Shown here piece after piece: positions 7,512 through 15,557 of a stretch of DNA of 64,000 bases. Numbering within the stretch: position 1 is the first letter of the stretch; every line of letters starts with the position of its first letter. Under the pieces are notes generated by a model. The model was not told the DNA's origin, made no database searches, and saw only the letters and a program-made list of their open reading frames with translations. Origin of the DNA: an uncultured Pseudomonadales bacterium (GTDB lineage: Bacteria > Pseudomonadota > Gammaproteobacteria > Pseudomonadales > Azotimanducaceae); contig OY282455.1 in the NCBI GenBank assembly GCA_958296195.1, positions 3,893,809-3,957,808 on the forward strand. The letters run 5' to 3'. The translations under genes and the position numbers were made by a program.

Positions 7512-9509
7512 ATGCTGACGAATCTCGGGCGGCCTTATGCCCTTTGGCCGTGGACAATAGCAGCCTTGCCCCTATTGCTTCTCATTGCTCCCGCGCTGTA
7601 CTACTCACTTGATACGCCAATCGGCACATTTGAGAGCACACCTAACTCTGCCCACAAGTTCAATAGCGCAAGTGACTTTATCGGCTTTCTGCACACGACC
7701 ATTGTTGAACCCATACGGAGATTTCGGCCGTTTTATGACTTTTGGAACGGGCTTCAATGGAAGGTCTTTAGTGATTTGGCATGGCCTCATTATCTAATGC
7801 GATGGCTAATCTTCTTCGGCGCAATTGCATTGTTCACTGCCGCTTATATGCGCATTTCAAGTTTGCCGCATACCGCCAACGCCTCGCATCAACGGCCGGC
7901 GGAATTTCTGCGAATCATTCCGCCGGCCTTGTTGGTGTATTCTTGGTTTTCATTTCCAAGCACTGTCATTGTTCGGATTGAATGCGTGGAGCTTTACACG
8001 GTATTCTTTCTCGGCCTCTGCAACTACGCTGCGGCGGTCACTCTGACTACCGAAAGGGGTCAATCCGCGGCAAGGCACCATGCGCTTTTTTTCTTGGGCT
8101 TTCTAGGTCTCGTTTTCTCCAAGGAAGTTAACGTTGCCCCGGCGCTTTGGCTGCTTGCTTGTTATTGGGCCTTCACCATTGCGAAAGGTGTGTCAGCAAA
8201 ACGATTGCTGGCAGGGTCAACAATGACGCTTGCCCTTGGGTTTACCATATACAGAGTAAGCGAGACTTTGCAATTTGCCGCGGAAAGGGGGGATTACTTC
8301 GCACACACCAAACCGATTTTTGACAGAATCACCGAAAACGCTGCGAACATTCTCCAGCAAGTATTCCAATGGGAAACCTCCGTGGCTATTACCGCATTCT
8401 TCGCCTTTCTTCTAACGGTGTTAGTCGTTGCGGTTGTCGCCAAACTCGCAAAGCGCGAATTTAACGGCGAGCTTGCGTTCATACTGCTTTTGGTTGGTGA
8501 ATTCATAAGCATGTTTCTCGTGTTATTGATTCAGTTCGACATAACGATTCGGTATCCGAGCATCCTAACACCCTGCCTTGCCGCGCTTGCTGCCTTCTCC
8601 ACCAAATTTCTGCTGGAGGCGGCCATGCGCCGCAAGGTCCTTGCCAACTGCACGGCGCTTGCCTGCGTGATCTTCATTGCTCTTTTTGTGTCCGCCAACT
8701 ACTACAGCTTTTTGTATCAAGTCATTGTCTATCATAACAACCGCAATCTTGATGATTCGCTAATATCGGAAGTCGCTAAACTTCTCAATAATGGACAATA
8801 TATTACGGCTCACTCCAATGATTTGGATTATGAGCATGTGCATCACCTTAACAAGAGATTCTACTATAGAAAGTATTGGCCGAACTCCCCCTATGGTTTT
8901 CCCGCCATAAATGGGAAACCTCCCAAAAACGCACGCCAACCGTACTACCTTTTAGACATTCTTGGGCAACCCGGTCTTGTTTCATTGGATACTCATTTTG
9001 CATTGTACGGCCGCACAGATTACGGCGTTCTAGACTGGCCGCTTAAGACAGCAAGCATTGTTCAAGGCGGATCTCCGTACATACTCTTGGATTGGGGCGT
9101 TAGCCATGTTCGGGATTATCGTTGGGTCATGCACACCGTGCCGTACAGCATGGGCGACTATCTGGAAGGGCTAATATCGAAGGCTGGCGAACCGATAAGG
9201 GATTCATTCTATGATTTGTATTTTCTTGGCGACAAGCTTATGTACGTTAGGCGGCCTTGCCTTGATAGTGATATTGAAGATTTTTTCTTTCTGCATTTGG
9301 TCCCTGTGGAATTGGGCGACCTTCCCGAAGGTAGAAGGCGGCATGAGTTCGACAACTTGGATTTCCATTTCCGGGATTACGGCGTCAAAAACAGCAATCT
9401 TTGCGTTGCGGTGCGCACACTACCGCAGTATCGGATTAAGTGGGTTAGCACCGGCCAATATCAGATAAGAGGCGGCCACCGAATCTGGGAAACGGATTTT
9501 CACCCCTAG
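7512..9509 (+). CDS. Polytopic membrane protein, GT-C glycosyltransferase-like
   Basis: A 665-aa protein with about ten predicted membrane segments in the first 430 residues (for example IAALPLLLLIAPALYY, WLIFFGAIALFTAAY, FLLTVLVVAVVAKL, ACVIFIALFVSANYY) and a soluble C-terminal region of about 230 residues. The early periplasmic loop and overall plan resemble GT-C type lipid-linked sugar transferases, but no decisive DXD-like motif was identified, so the function is inferred. ATG 7512 has AAGGA ten bases upstream. The gene is visibly lower in GC than the flanking core genes and is bracketed by two direct repeats, both signs of acquisition as a unit. Confidence 0.7.
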   Translation: MLTNLGRPYALWPWTIAALPLLLLIAPALYYSLDTPIGTFESTPNSAHKFNSASDFIGFLHTTIVEPIRRFRPFYDFWNGLQWKVFSDLAWPHYLMRWLIFFGAIALFTAAYMRISSLPHTANASHQRPAEFLRIIPPALLVYSWFSFPSTVIVRIECVELYTVFFLGLCNYAAAVTLTTERGQSAARHHALFFLGFLGLVFSKEVNVAPALWLLACYWAFTIAKGVSAKRLLAGSTMTLALGFTIYRVSETLQFAAERGDYFAHTKPIFDRITENAANILQQVFQWETSVAITAFFAFLLTVLVVAVVAKLAKREFNGELAFILLLVGEFISMFLVLLIQFDITIRYPSILTPCLAALAAFSTKFLLEAAMRRKVLANCTALACVIFIALFVSANYYSFLYQVIVYHNNRNLDDSLISEVAKLLNNGQYITAHSNDLDYEHVHHLNKRFYYRKYWPNSPYGFPAINGKPPKNARQPYYLLDILGQPGLVSLDTHFALYGRTDYGVLDWPLKTASIVQGGSPYILLDWGVSHVRDYRWVMHTVPYSMGDYLEGLISKAGEPIRDSFYDLYFLGDKLMYVRRPCLDSDIEDFFFLHLVPVELGDLPEGRRRHEFDNLDFHFRDYGVKNSNLCVAVRTLPQYRIKWVSTGQYQIRGGHRIWETDFHP

Positions 9510-9532
9510 CAAACGGCTCGTGGGGTGAACCT

Positions 9533-9697
9533 AGGGCGCAAGGCAAGCCTTGGGGCGGCTTGCGCAATGAACCGAAGGCAACCCTATGGCTCTTGATTGC
9601 GCCTAGAAGCGCCCAAGGGCGAATCTGGGCGGTTTCCCGCCCTTGGCAGTAGATTGGCTGCGGCTAGGGCGCGTTGAAGCCCACAACGCGCCCTAGC
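9533..9697. repeat. 165-bp structured direct repeat, copy 2
   Basis: Right copy of the repeat at 7231-7395. It holds three hairpins: GCAAGCC/GGCTTGC, GGGCGG-tttc-CCGCCC, and a perfect 14-bp stem GCTAGGGCGCGTTG with loop AAGCCCA at 9663-9697. The last hairpin overlaps the stop codon of the leftward 77-aa gene. Confidence 0.85.
9663..9697. terminator. Perfect 14-bp hairpin at gene end, possible terminator
   Basis: Stem GCTAGGGCGCGTTG pairs exactly with its complement across loop AAGCCCA. It sits at the 3' end of the 9926-9693 gene and downstream of the membrane-protein gene, so it could stop transcripts from both sides. No long T-run follows, so intrinsic termination is only possible; it may be a processing or repeat-element structure. 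Confidence 0.5.
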
Positions 9698-9926
9698 TCG
9701 CCTCAAGCAGCCCGGCCCTTGTCATGGCCTTCTCTAGCGCGGCCATGAACCCCTTAGCCTGTTGGCCGGTCAGCATGATGCTGACCTTTGCGCCGGCGGG
9801 TTCGCCGCCTTCACTCAAGCCTATGCCCACGCCGCCGTTGGTGGCGAGTACATGAACGGCCATAGGCTCGCCATGATGGTCGCCTGTGCCTTGGCCGTGG
9901 TAGCCTGCAAACCATTGGCCTCTCAT
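9693..9926 (-). CDS. Small protein of 77 aa, unknown function
   Basis: Start ATG 9926 with GGAG about ten bases upstream; a longer frame to 9992 lacks such a site. The N-terminus is Gly/His-rich (GYHGQGTGDHHGE), followed by AVHVLATNGGVGIGL and a C-terminal helix ending GFMAALEKAMTRAGLL. The composition is that of a compact beta-strand plus helix protein. I do not recognise the family. Its stop codon lies inside the right direct repeat, so the repeat boundary and the gene end coincide. Confidence 0.55.
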   Translation of the reverse strand: MRGQWFAGYHGQGTGDHHGEPMAVHVLATNGGVGIGLSEGGEPAGAKVSIMLTGQQAKGFMAALEKAMTRAGLLEAS

Positions 9927-9996
9927 TGCCTGTCTCCGTTGGTTTGCCTGCTTGGTGTTTTCGGTTCCATTACGCCGCCGGCAAGCGTCCACAAGA

Positions 9997-10022
9997 AAAG
10001 GGCCGCTCCAAGGCGGCCCTTT
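9997..10022. terminator. Strong 10-bp hairpin, bidirectional terminator-like
   Basis: AAAGGGCCGC pairs perfectly with GCGGCCCTTT around loop TCCAAG, giving A and T runs on both sides as in intrinsic terminators. It lies upstream of the 77-aa gene and downstream of the HTH gene at 10632-10330, and so would keep transcripts from the latter out of the former. Confidence 0.7.
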
Positions 10023-10329
10023 CTGAACCCGACCAGCTCACCGCCTAGCGGCCAGCTTGACCACCTTGCCGCTTTTGATCGCCAAGGTAGTGCGCCCATG
10101 CTCCCCAAACCATTTTTCTCATGCGCCCTTCGCCCTCACGCCGTCAAGCGCTATTGCCCCAAAACAATCCGGGCGCGTCAAGCCATGTCCGGCATCCCCA
10201 CCCTTGGCGCTCCGGCCAAGGCGCCGGCATGTGAAGCGCCCCCTCCAATTCCTTTGGCGTCGCTCCCTGATGGACATGCCGGGCGCATTGCGATCACGAC
10301 GCATCCCGCAACGTTGGTGCGGACGTTGT
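10023..10329. other. Intergenic, no supported gene
   Basis: About 300 bases between the hairpin at 9997 and the HTH gene. Open frames on both strands are arginine/alanine-rich shadows with no start context. It may be decayed transposase sequence, but no recognisable residues remain. Confidence 0.4.
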
Positions 10330-10632
10330 TCACCCATCGATCCCCCTCCCGCTCCGGTTCGGGCGCAGGCCGTTCGCCTTGGCGGCGGCCTCGGGCGCGG
10401 GCGGAGCCTCCTCCGCATCCGCCCCGGCTCCGCCGTAGGGGTCCAGCCGCCGCCGCTCGAAGCGCCCGTCGGCCAGCGCCGCGTAGCGCTCCACCCAACG
10501 CCGCATCGTCCGGTCGCTGACGCCGAGCAACCGGGCCGCATCCGCCTGACTCACGCCGCCCACCATCCAGATGGAATACGCCTCCTCGAACTGCATTCTT
10601 CGGTCCTCTCCGCACACGACACATCGCCCCAT
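10330..10632 (-). CDS. HTH protein resembling the N-terminus of a transposase, probably an IS remnant
   Basis: A 100-aa product starting at ATG 10632 with AAGGAG eight bases upstream. It begins with a CVVCGE cysteine pair, then FEEAYSIW and SQADAARLLGVSDRTMRRWVERY, a helix-turn-helix of the kind found at the start of ISNCY/IS481-like transposases. After residue 65 the sequence turns into a Pro/Ala/Arg tail and stops, with no catalytic core. It is either a truncated insertion-sequence gene or a small DNA-binding protein derived from one. No terminal inverted repeats were identified. Confidence 0.55.
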   Translation of the reverse strand: MGRCVVCGEDRRMQFEEAYSIWMVGGVSQADAARLLGVSDRTMRRWVERYAALADGRFERRRLDPYGGAGADAEEAPPAPEAAAKANGLRPNRSGRGIDG

Positions 10633-10679
10633 GACCTGGCTCCTTTTGAGAAAGAAGCGCAGCATCCACACAAAACGCG

Positions 10680-10713
10680 GACCGGACAAATGCCTTGAGC
10701 TCAGACCGGACAA
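10680..10713. repeat. Pair of GACCGGACAA direct repeats
   Basis: Two exact 10-base copies at 10680-10689 and 10704-10713, spaced 24 bases start to start. They lie between the divergent HTH gene and the low-GC gene at 10803, where an operator or element end could be. The role is not shown by the sequence. Confidence 0.5.
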
Positions 10714-10802
10714 TAGCCGTGTTACTGACACAATAGTTGGCCCGGCAGTCGCGCAAAAGGTACCATAGACTGGCTTGAGTGTTTGTCAGGAGGAAAGTTG
10801 GC

Positions 10803-11417
10803 ATGCCAGTCAATGCAGAGAGTCTCGAGGGATTGATCCAAGCAGCTTGGAGTGATGCCTTGAATGAACGGTCACTGAGTTGTGACAATAGTGAGCGGTC
10901 AAAGAAGTGGATAAATTCATTGGGAAAACAGTTTCAAAGTCAATATGACTCTGAGGAAGACCGCGTTTTCTGGAGAGGGAACCCGCAGGAGATACTGTTC
11001 GATTTGGCGGTTTGCCAAATTTCTACTGTGAATTCTTATAGAAGAGGAGTGAAGCTCCCCTTTGTTGCCAAATGCCATTGGCTAGTTGAATCTGAATTCG
11101 ATCAAAAAGACACTGGAGAAATTGTCAAAGATATGAGCAAGCTCGTTATGGGATCGAGCGAAAACAAGTTGTTTGTGGCCTCGCATAAATCGACTGACCC
11201 CAAATGGGAAAACGGTATTCTTAAGATATGCTCCAAGATCGCCAAACACTGCGATGGGAAGCTATTCTTTTGTTTTATTGCCCATCCAAAAGACTGGGAT
11301 GGAGAACCCACACCTCCGCCTTCGGCATATGAGTGGGTTGATGGTGCCTGGAAGCCATTGCTCTTTGGTACCTCAACCCCCTTCTTGCGAAGCGCCCTCA
11401 GGGATGAATGGACTTAA
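10803..11417 (+). CDS. Low-GC gene of unknown function, possible PD-(D/E)XK-like protein
   Basis: A 204-aa protein starting at ATG 10803 with an excellent AGGAGGA site eight bases upstream. The GC content is clearly below that of all neighbours. WLVESEFDQKD followed by EIVKDMSKLVMG and LFVASH resembles the strand-helix-strand core with paired acidic residues of restriction-nuclease-like folds; that is an inference from pattern only. There are no membrane segments or signal peptide. It sits next to a transposase remnant, so recent transfer is likely. No methylase, helicase or antitoxin partner is adjacent. Confidence 0.6.
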   Translation: MPVNAESLEGLIQAAWSDALNERSLSCDNSERSKKWINSLGKQFQSQYDSEEDRVFWRGNPQEILFDLAVCQISTVNSYRRGVKLPFVAKCHWLVESEFDQKDTGEIVKDMSKLVMGSSENKLFVASHKSTDPKWENGILKICSKIAKHCDGKLFFCFIAHPKDWDGEPTPPPSAYEWVDGAWKPLLFGTSTPFLRSALRDEWT

Positions 11418-11447
11418 TTTGTCCCGATCGTTGATCCACTTCAATAC

Positions 11448-12332
11448 TCAACCCAAGATTCCGCATATCTCCTGCACGGCGGCAATGAACGCTAGAGGTT
11501 GGTCCAGGAATAGGTGGTGCTGGGCGTCGGGGATGGCTACTGCTGGGGTCTCCCCCGGAATCAACTCCTGCATGTAGGCGCGGGTGCGTTCGGAGAACAG
11601 GGCGCTGTCGGCGCCGTAGATCAGGCCCACGGGCAGCTTGAGGTTGGTGTAGTCCTCGGGTTGGCGCTCCGCGTCCCGTAGCGTGTTGGGCAAGTCCTCA
11701 TCGAACTTCCAGGTCCAGCCGCCGTCCACCGGCAAGAGGGAGTGGCGGGCGATGTACTCCAGGATGTAGGCGTTGGCGCAGGGCTGCGGCGGCTGCAGGC
11801 GGAAGCGGGCCAAGGCGGTCTGCCGGTCTGGATAGACTTTGGCGCGTCCGCCCATGGGCGGCATCTCCGGCGGCGGTTCATCTGGGTGGCGCAGGCCGGA
11901 GTCCGCCAGGATGAGGGCGCCGAAGCGCTCCGGGAACAGGTTGGCGGCCTTGGCCGCCATGTTGCCGCCGAAGCTGTGGCCCACCACGATGACGTCCGAA
12001 CCGAAGCCGGCGACGTCGCAAACTGCAAGGATCTCCTTGGCGTAGGTGGCGGCGTCGTATTCATAGCGGTAGTCCGAATCGCCCATGCCGGTAAGGTCCA
12101 TGGCCGCCACCCGGCGGTCGGCAGCCAAGGCCGGAGCAATGAAGTCCCACCAGTGGGAATGGGCGTTCATGCCGTGAATAAGCAGCAGGCCGGATGCGCC
12201 GGGTGCGCCCCAAGCCCGCCAAGCCACATCGCATTCCTCCACTTCAATGACAGCCGATTCGCTGGGCGTCTCCACCGCTTCAAAGAACCACTGTGGGATG
12301 CTGGGCTCCGATGCGCTCTGTTCCCACCTCAT
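11448..12332 (-). CDS. Alpha/beta hydrolase
   Basis: A 294-aa hydrolase. LLLIHGMNAHSHWW (about 49-62) is the oxyanion loop, GHSFGG carries the nucleophile Ser120, IYGADSALF near 237 gives the likely acid, and DAQHHLFLDQP near 272 the catalytic His. Start ATG 12332 has GGGGAG upstream; the frame is open further back to 12404 without family similarity. It is followed upstream on the same strand by an acyl-CoA dehydrogenase, so a role in carboxylic ester or thioester breakdown is reasonable. The specific substrate is unknown. Confidence 0.85.
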   Translation of the reverse strand: MRWEQSASEPSIPQWFFEAVETPSESAVIEVEECDVAWRAWGAPGASGLLLIHGMNAHSHWWDFIAPALAADRRVAAMDLTGMGDSDYRYEYDAATYAKEILAVCDVAGFGSDVIVVGHSFGGNMAAKAANLFPERFGALILADSGLRHPDEPPPEMPPMGGRAKVYPDRQTALARFRLQPPQPCANAYILEYIARHSLLPVDGGWTWKFDEDLPNTLRDAERQPEDYTNLKLPVGLIYGADSALFSERTRAYMQELIPGETPAVAIPDAQHHLFLDQPLAFIAAVQEICGILG

Positions 12333-12502
12333 GGGCAAGAGCTCCCCACCCATCCTTCGCCACCGAGCGCCTTCGGGCGCCGAGCACCCCCTTGGCGCAC
12401 CCAAGACGAAGGTTCCATCAAGTGAGGAGAGGTCCTTCGCACACCCCCAGCCAAAGGCACTTTCACTGCGAACACAATCCGCGACTCCCCCAACTGCCGT
12501 AA

Positions 12503-13633
12503 TTAGAGGGATCCGAAGCGCCGCAAGTGGTGGTCAACATTGCCGAACAGGGTGTCTATCATCGTCAGCCGCTTGAAGTAATGGCCGATGTTGAGCTCGT
12601 CAGTCATGCCCATGCCGCCGTGCAACTGCACCGCGCTCTGGCCGACGAAGCGGCCGGACTTGCCCACCTGCACCTTGAAGGCGGAGGCCGCCTTCTGCGC
12701 CTGCGGCCCGTAGCCCTCGTCCATGCGCATGGCCGCCATGTACATCAGCGACTTGGCCTGTTCGTATTCCATGAACATATCGACCATGCGGTGCTGCAGC
12801 ACTTGGAACTTGCCGATGGGCTGGCCGAATTGCTTGCGCGTCTTGCAATATTCCACCGTGTCCTTGTGCAGCACCTCCATGCAACCCACCGCTTCAGCGC
12901 CCACCGCCAAAATGCCTTCGTCGATCACCTGTTCGAGCAGCGGCAGGCCGCCGCCCTCCTGGCCGAGCAGAGCGTCCGCGCCGACCTCCACATCGGCGAG
13001 GGTTATTTCCGAGGCGGTGAAGCCATCGACAGTGGGATAGTCCCGGCGGCTGACGCCGGCCGCCGCCATCGGCACTAGGAAGAGGGATACGCCTTCGGCA
13101 TCGCGCTGGCCGCCGCCGTTGCGGGCGGAAACCACCAGCCAATCCGCGGAGGGGCCGTTCAGCACCACCGCCTTGTAGCCGTTCAACCGATAGCCGCCAT
13201 CACTGGCCGCGGCCTTGGTGGTCAAGTCCGCTAAGTTGTAGCGGCCCTGGGGTTCGGCGAAGGCCAGCGCCGCTTGGGTTTCCCCGGCGAGGAGGCCCGG
13301 CAGCAAGGCTTCCTTCTGCGCCTTGTCGCCGCCCAGCCTGAGTACGCCGCCGGCCAACACCACCGTGGCCAGCAAGGGTTCGATGACCAAGCCCTTGCCG
13401 AACTGCTCCCACATCAGCATGCTCTCCACCGCGCCGCCGCCGAAACCGCCGTCCGCCTCCGGAAACTGCACTCCCAGCCAACCCAGCTCGGCGAAGCTGC
13501 GCCAGTGCTCGGCGCTGAAGGGTTCTGCGGACTGCACCACCTTCTGCCGCTCGGTGAATGGGTAGTCGTTCTGCATGTAGCGGGCGATGCTCTCCTGCAG
13601 CAGCGTCTGCTCCTCCGACAATGAAAAGTCCAT
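12503..13633 (-). CDS. Acyl-CoA dehydrogenase
   Basis: A 376-aa flavoenzyme of normal family length. It starts MDFSLSEEQTLL, typical of the family. LAFAEPQGRYNL marks the flavin-binding middle beta domain. In the C-terminal helical domain, CKTRKQFGQPIGKFQVLQHRMVDM (residues split here as TRKQFGQPI and FQVLQHR) and VQLHGGMGMTDE are the classical blocks. It oxidises acyl-CoA to enoyl-CoA, passing electrons to ETF. Close relatives often act as two-subunit enzymes (small and large pimeloyl-CoA-type), and a decayed large-subunit-like piece lies 195 bases upstream on the same strand. The enoyl-CoA hydratase at 14349 would take the next step. Confidence 0.92.
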   Translation of the reverse strand: MDFSLSEEQTLLQESIARYMQNDYPFTERQKVVQSAEPFSAEHWRSFAELGWLGVQFPEADGGFGGGAVESMLMWEQFGKGLVIEPLLATVVLAGGVLRLGGDKAQKEALLPGLLAGETQAALAFAEPQGRYNLADLTTKAAASDGGYRLNGYKAVVLNGPSADWLVVSARNGGGQRDAEGVSLFLVPMAAAGVSRRDYPTVDGFTASEITLADVEVGADALLGQEGGGLPLLEQVIDEGILAVGAEAVGCMEVLHKDTVEYCKTRKQFGQPIGKFQVLQHRMVDMFMEYEQAKSLMYMAAMRMDEGYGPQAQKAASAFKVQVGKSGRFVGQSAVQLHGGMGMTDELNIGHYFKRLTMIDTLFGNVDHHLRRFGSL

Positions 13634-13828
13634 CCATGCTCCCTCTGTGTTTTCTCAAGGCCCGGCCAAAGCCCAAGCAACCCGAAGCGCCCAGCCAACA
13701 GCGCGCGCCAAGCCACCCCGTCAAATCATCAGCCGCCCGCTCCTTAGCGAGCCACCTTCAATTTCAACATAGTGGCGGAATGGCTGCGCAAGCCGCAGCT
13801 TCGCCCCAAGGTCCGCCCACTATGCAGA

Positions 13829-14308
13829 CTAGCCAAGCAGTTCGGCGACAAGCCGCCGCCGTGCGGCGTCGATAGCGCTGTCCGGGCCGAATTCGGCTTG
13901 GGCGGCAAGCATACCCTGTAGAGCGGGCAAGGCGTAGGGGGGGCCGACCGGCCCCTCGTTGTGCAGCAGCAGGCTGTCCGCAGACGCCAAGGCGTAGTAG
14001 CCGGCCGCCTCGACCAGCATCTCCATGACGGCCAAGCAGAGTTCGGCGCTGCGCACTTCGAGCATCTGCGCCTTGGCACCGGGATTCCTCCCGGCTGACC
14101 GCTCGGCGGCGCATCTGGCCTCCAGTGCCTGCAGGCCAGCCAGCCGCACCTCCAGCGCCGCCGCCTCGCGCTTGAAGTCCGCAGCATCGGCAAGGCACCC
14201 GCCCTGGCCGTCCGGCGCCTCCTGCAAGGCCCGCCGCAGCCGCAGCATCTGCCTCTCCGCTTCTGAAACGGTCGAAAACAACGCCACCCCTCGAAATGTT
14301 CGCTGCAT
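13829..14308 (-). pseudogene. Isolated C-terminal domain of an acyl-CoA dehydrogenase, likely remnant
   Basis: A 159-aa frame that matches only the C-terminal helical domain of large-subunit acyl-CoA dehydrogenases. Recognisable blocks are LEVRLAGLQALEAR, a Ser-Ala-Gly-Arg-Asn-Pro-Gly turn, VRSAELCLAVMEMLVEAAG and GPPYALPAL. The N-terminal and flavin-binding domains are missing, and the final cofactor-contacting block (normally GG-T/S-x-E-I-Q) is replaced by unrelated sequence. An in-frame stop lies directly before ATG 14308, and no ribosome-binding site is seen. It most likely represents a gene that lost its 5' two thirds when the divergent promoter of the enoyl-CoA hydratase was formed. Confidence 0.7.
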
Positions 14309-14348
14309 TCATGCACCATAACGTCTTTTACTAGCAAGAGGCCCCGGC

Positions 14349-15206
14349 ATGAGCGAAAGGCAGATATTGACCCAAGTGGAGGACGGCATTTTAACGATCA
14401 CTCTGAACCGTCCGGAAAAGCTCAACGCCTTCACGCGGGACATGCAGCAGCAGATGATCGAAGCCTTGGACGAGGCCGACGCCAACGACGCGGTGCGCGC
14501 CGTTGTCGTCACCGGCGCCGGCCGGGCCTTCTGCGCCGGGGCGGACCTTTCCTCCGGCGGTGACACCTTCAATGCGGACGCCCGTGCGGACCGGCCCACC
14601 GGCCTGCAGCCGGATGGCGGCGGGGTGCTCACTCTGCGCATGTTTGAGTGCCGCAAGCCGCTCATCGCCGCGGTCAACGGCCCAGCGGTGGGGGTGGGCG
14701 TCACCATGACCTTGGCGATGGACATCCGCATCGCCGCGGAGCACGCCAAGTTTGGGTTCGTCTTCGCCCGCCGCGGCATCGTTCCTGAAGCCTGCTCCAG
14801 CTACTTCCTGCCGCGCATCGTCGGCATCAGCCAAGCCTTGGAGTGGTGCTACAGCGGCCGGGTGTTCCCGGCCGACGAGGCCCTGCGCGGCGGCTTGGTG
14901 CGCAGCCTGCACGCCAAGGAGGAACTGCTCCCCGAGGCGCGGCGCATCGCCAAGGACATCGGCGACAACAGCGCCCCCGTGGCCGTCACCCTGATCCGCC
15001 ACATGATGTGGCGAATGCTCGGCGCAGACCACCCCATGGAGGCGCACAAGATCGACTCCCGCGGCATCTACAACCTAGGCAAGGGACCGGACGTCAGGGA
15101 GGGCGTGGAGGCTTTCCTGGAGAAGCGCCCCGCCGAGTTCAAGTCCAAGGCCAGCCGAGACATGCCGGAGTTTTTCCCTTGGTGGGAGGAGCGAACTTTC
15201 TCCTAG
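14349..15206 (+). CDS. Enoyl-CoA hydratase/isomerase (crotonase family)
   Basis: A 285-aa crotonase-fold enzyme. It starts with a beta-strand block TITLNRPEKLNAF; AFCAGADLS gives one oxyanion-hole amide and NGPAVGVGVTM the other. RRGIVPEACSSYFLP near residue 143 has the catalytic Glu position. The C-terminal EAFLEKRPAEFK is typical. It hydrates trans-2-enoyl-CoA in beta-oxidation-type pathways and is divergent from the acyl-CoA dehydrogenase genes. The following CDGSH gene is 36 bases downstream on the same strand. Confidence 0.92.
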   Translation: MSERQILTQVEDGILTITLNRPEKLNAFTRDMQQQMIEALDEADANDAVRAVVVTGAGRAFCAGADLSSGGDTFNADARADRPTGLQPDGGGVLTLRMFECRKPLIAAVNGPAVGVGVTMTLAMDIRIAAEHAKFGFVFARRGIVPEACSSYFLPRIVGISQALEWCYSGRVFPADEALRGGLVRSLHAKEELLPEARRIAKDIGDNSAPVAVTLIRHMMWRMLGADHPMEAHKIDSRGIYNLGKGPDVREGVEAFLEKRPAEFKSKASRDMPEFFPWWEERTFS

Positions 15207-15242
15207 GCCACCCAAACCCATTCAATGCATGAGGATGCAATC

Positions 15243-15482
15243 ATGAGCGAACCCGTCGTCGCGCAAAAGGCGCCCTACCCGGTCGAGGTCACCGCCGGCC
15301 AAAAGTATTTCTGGTGCGCCTGCGGCCGCAGTCAAGCCCAGCCGTTCTGCGACGGCTCGCACAAGGACAGCGGGATGACGCCCACCGTCTGGTCCGCCAA
15401 GGAGGACAAGACCCTGTACTTCTGCGGTTGCAAGCACACGGCCGGCGCCCCGTTCTGCGACGGCGCCCACGCCAAGCTGTAG
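15243..15482 (+). CDS. Tandem CDGSH iron-sulfur domain protein
   Basis: A 79-aa soluble protein with two CDGSH-type [2Fe-2S] motifs: CACGRSQAQPFCDGSH and CGCKHTAGAPFCDGAH. Each has the three-Cys, one-His ligand pattern of this family. ATG 15243 is preferred; an in-frame ATG at 15225 lacks a site. Bacterial members of this length are redox or Fe-S storage proteins of undefined partner. It follows the enoyl-CoA hydratase. Confidence 0.9.
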   Translation: MSEPVVAQKAPYPVEVTAGQKYFWCACGRSQAQPFCDGSHKDSGMTPTVWSAKEDKTLYFCGCKHTAGAPFCDGAHAKL

Positions 15483-15557
15483 GGCGCGGGCGTTCTGTGG
15501 CACACTTAGTTGGTGCAGCAGCGCAGTGGCGGACAGCAGTGCTAAAGGATCGGACTC

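Noticed and set aside
7231..9697. The repeats as integron attC sites flanking a gene cassette
   Set aside because: They are structured and bracket a single gene, but I could not find matching RYYYAAC/GTTRRRY core sites; the closest, GTTGAAG, breaks the consensus, and no integrase is nearby.
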